From the NCBI RefSeq assembly GCF_905475395.1, contig NC_058337.1, forward strand, positions 104,526,368 through 104,590,367: 64,000 nt of DNA. Direction: 5' to 3'. This stretch comes from Chrysoperla carnea. Its lineage: Eukaryota; Arthropoda; Insecta; Neuroptera; Chrysopidae. How positions within the stretch are numbered: position 1 is the first letter of the stretch; each line of letters begins with the position of its first letter. The position numbers and the translations under genes are program-made. Shown here in pieces: positions 60,586 to 64,000 of this stretch. The notes beneath the pieces are model-generated. The model saw only the letters and a program-made list of their open reading frames with translations, was not told the DNA's origin and did not search any database.

Positions 60586-63500
60586 ATGATCTTATTGCGT
60601 TATAAATTCTGAAAATAAGTATTTTTAATGTAAATTAACATAATTACTTATTTAAATGTGTAAATATGTGAGTGTAATCCATAGAATTATATTTCCATCC
60701 ATACAATTATAATAATTAAAATGTGTACCATGAACTCGTCCAATAAAATTCATACCCGGTACGAATACAGGGTATTCAAAGTAACTATGCTTGTTGAAAA
60801 TTTTGATCAGAATGATCCGAAAAATATTTTGGGGTGGTTTGAAAAATTTTTCCAGAAAGCCATTTTTTTATCTAATCGTGCGGAGTCCTTTGTTACAAAT
60901 ATACTAATTTTATCTGACTTTCAAAGAAAATACTTGTATGGAACTGCACAAAATTCTGGTAGTTATCTGAAATTTTGTAAAATTTCTACCATGTATAGGG
61001 AGATATCCATATTTATTCTTTTGGCTGTATATATCCATTATAAATAATTAAGTTTATGTTTTATGTGCCTAATATACCATGAATCAGATCAATTCTTGAT
61101 AATGCCTGGTTTGATACCTGGTAGTAAATAATTGTGTCAAATGTGGTGTTATGTATGTAGGTGGAGATATGTGTTTACAACAAATACGTTTAATAACTAG
61201 AATTGGTTTTTGAAATTATTATTTGTATTACAAACAAATGTGTTTTATTTACACAAGTTGCCTACGCTTGTTTTTCCTTGTGGTTATCATTGACAATGTA
61301 TACTTTCATTATGAAAAGTCTATTATTTGTATTTTGTTTTTATTAGAGAACTCAAAGGGATCGTTTTTAACCCACGAACTAAAAAAAAATTTAATTTTTA
61401 TGGTTTCATTTGAAAGGTAATTTAACGGAGAGTGTTCTTAGCTATGTTTCAAGTGCGAGCTTAAGCGTTCCGTACTCGAAAAAACTAAAAAATTGACGAT
61501 AACCTTCAAAATCGATTTAGTTTGGACGTATAATTTTAACATATAAATAATTACTTTGGAAATGAATGGTCAAGTAAACCTGGCTCAATTCATTTTGAAA
61601 CGTGAAATGGTAAAATAATAAGGTAATTCAAAACAATAATTCAAAAGAACAAAGACAACTCAAATATTTCAATTTCAATTAATATATTTCCAAAAATACG
61701 CGAGTTGTTTTATTCAGGACCATACATAGATAGATAACTAACTGAAGTCAATTATAACCCCTTCAACTTCTATTCACCCATAAATAACCATTATTTATTC
61801 AATATATTCGTGTAAAATAATATGTCAAATGTTATGATTTAATGTAAACATTTATTACATTTTACACAGTGGTTGGCTACAAACTGTTTGAGACTTAAAT
61901 ACAAGCGTTCAAGCTTAAATAATTGCCAATTTTTAATATATATCACACGAAGGTTCAAATTCGAGGAAGATTCAATATTTTCAATCAAAAATGATTTCAT
62001 GTAACCATTTGTTGCAAATGTTTGTATCATTGATAAAATATTTCTTAGCATCTAAGCTTGGTCGTTTATACTTGCCAGACCTTACTTGTACTCGAGGCTA
62101 GAATGAATATTTTTTAATGGTGGTGCTTTAGAAATTGTTAATACGAAAAATAATACAACTTTGTGAAGAAAAAAAACAAGAATTAGCATATCAGTGAGCT
62201 TTGGTGTGTACAACCGTAGATAGGATAACCGTAAGTCAATTTTTCGATAGGACCTTTAACAAATGAAAATTAATTTTTTAAACATTTGTTTCATTGGATG
62301 ATAATCCATCTGAGCTGGTAAGAGTATAAGAAAACTTTATAAAAAATCATAGAATTTGATAAAGAATTAAAGAAAATATCGAGGACCGACAAAGTTAGTG
62401 TTTGATGATTATTTAAGTTTGTTAATAAACATCTACGTTTCATTATTACGTGCAATACTTTTATTTTTTAAACTCAAAAGAATTTCAAACAGTTTAAAAA
62501 TTTGAAATTTAAGCATAAGCAGGGTGTTTGAATAATTAAGCTTAGTTAGTTATTTTGACTTGTGAAAATTTTATTATGACATCGTGTAGTAAGTGAATAT
62601 TTAGGCAGAACATTTGTTTCCCATGGATAACGTAACATCCACGTAGAATAGTTGGCTCATTAAAGTGGCTTAATAATAAAGCTCCTCATTTTCGCCAAGC
62701 TACAATAGCAGGATTTCACCAAGTGGTAGTCAACACAATTTTAGCCATTAAAGTTTTCTTTTCTAAATACAGGATGTTTGAATTTTAGAAGAATAGGTAA
62801 TGTTTTAATACTAGCTTAGAAAAAATGAAAATTTGACAGTATGAGCTTGTAATTCTTCATGACTTAAACCTTTCGGTAATAAATTACAAAAATCTACGGT
62901 GAAGATTCCATCATCCTGGGCTTAAAAAAATTATGCTATTAATTTTACTACAAATATCGTAACGTTATGCACTACCTCTTACTTGGGAAAATGTTTGCTA
63001 AATACCCAATTTATTTGAGAAGCCGTTTTGACAAATACAATAACCATCTCTATCAAGACAATGTGGCTTTTCCAGCTATAAGTATATTGGAAAATGTTAA
63101 ACGTTGTCTACCATTTGATAAAGTCCTGCTGTTATAATTTGGACCACTATGTATATGTTATGTTAGCATAAATTACTTTGTAGAATGTGGTTTTAGTCTA
63201 CATTTTATTATTAACATGCTTGACATTTATTTGAAATACTCTTAAAAGTACATAACATCGTACATAATATTATATACCTTTTTACACATAACATAATAAC
63301 ACTAACAAAATTTTTTTCTGTTATTTATTTGTCTTGTCATATTTGTCATTTTTCATATAAACTTGTCAAAATTAATGAAATAAAAATTCATTTCAAAAAC
63401 AAAAAGTATTATTAGGTATAAAAATGACTATGGTATTATTTTATTTTGACTGTATATTTTTATGTTCATATACATACGTGGTGTTAGATTACTGCACTCA

Positions 63501-64000
63501 TCTTTCTATATAAAAATTACGTGTCACGTTGTTTGTCCGCTATGGACTTCTAAACTACTGAACCGATTTTTAATTTAATTTTTAGTGCAATTTGGTCCAG
63601 CTTGTAAGGTCTGGTAGCTTACATCTCAATTTTTAGTCGCGAAATTATTTGTCTATTATTTGACAGTAACAGCAGATGGCGATATCTGTTGTCTGGATTG
63701 AGTAAGTATTCAATATATGGCGCTATGTTAAAAATACAAACGTTTCATATAAGCTACAATTTAATAGCATAACAACCACGTGTTGCTGAGACTAAGGTAT
63801 AACCCAAAGTTATTTTGTAATAAACGAAATACGAAACGAAATTATTTTGTAATAATTTTTGCTTAATATCAACTGTACGAAAATGTTGATCAGTTGTGTT
63901 CAAAGTCCTTCCCTTTCAAATCCCAATCCAGTGGATTCTTATACCAACTTTAACGTTTCCGCGTTCAATCGTAAATTATAATTTCATTGTGCTAAGGGGT
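60586..64000. other. Intergenic, no gene seen
   Basis: The ORF at 60721-61047 (108 codons) has no motif, signal peptide or splice context and is probably chance. A repeat of the TTTAACGGAGAGTGTTC family lies at about 61400-61520. A TGTTTGTCCGCTATGGACTT and ACTACTGAACCGATTTT fragment, a common insect repeat type, lies at about 63525-63605. Confidence 0.45.
61400..61520 (+). repeat. Interspersed repeat (TTTAACGG-GAGTGTTC family) copy
   Basis: Reads TTTGAAAGGTAATTTAACGG, then AGAGTGTTCTTAGCTATGTT, AAGTGCGAGCTTAAG-GTTCCGTACTCGAAAAA and CCTTCAAAATCGATTTAGTT, matching 31980-32100. Confidence 0.7.

Noticed and set aside
60721-61047. 108-codon ORF beginning MCTMNSS
   Set aside because: No recognisable domain, no promoter or splice evidence, and it lies directly after a transposon-like repeat.

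Overview
The window is about 64 kb of very AT-rich eukaryotic DNA. It has GT-AG introns, few genes and many repeats, and most likely comes from an insect or other arthropod. Evidence for this is a tandem pair of CYP4-clan cytochrome P450 genes, two small secreted Kazal proteins of arthropod type with TATA boxes, intron lengths from tens of bases to kilobases, and a dense load of non-autonomous inverted-repeat elements. Nothing looks bacterial, viral or organellar. The species cannot be named from the sequence alone.

Layout. 1-4.7 kb: gene-free repeats. 4.76-14.98 kb (+): a seven-exon urea-transporter (UT/SLC14) gene. Its sixth exon adds about 218 Ser/Thr/Asn-rich, heavily glycosylatable residues between the two transporter halves. 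15-18.1 kb: repeats. 18.16-21.52 kb (-) and 23.56-29.07 kb (-): two tandem CYP4-like genes, here called A and B, with the same nine-exon structure and exon phases. Each carries a different lesion: a 34-bp deletion in exon 4 of A and a 4-bp duplication in exon 2 of B. Between them lies a near-perfect foldback with 398-bp arms. 29.5-56 kb: mostly intergenic, with MITE-like elements at 37.3, 38.3, 39.9 and 42.0 kb, one possible small basic ORF at 34.45 kb, and a pre-miRNA-like hairpin at 47.5 kb. 56.2-56.6 and 58.35-58.62 kb (-): two Kazal-domain secreted proteins. Each has a 25-nt first exon and a TATA box, so they are a local duplicate pair. 58.7-64 kb: repeats only.

The genes do not form a pathway. 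Two themes stand out. One is local duplication followed by divergence (the P450 pair and the Kazal pair). The other is remodelling by foldback/MITE and short retro-insertions, some of which sit in introns or the 3' end of P450 copy B and are absent from copy A. Exon borders were assigned by hand from reading frame, splice consensus and copy-to-copy alignment. No database search was run.
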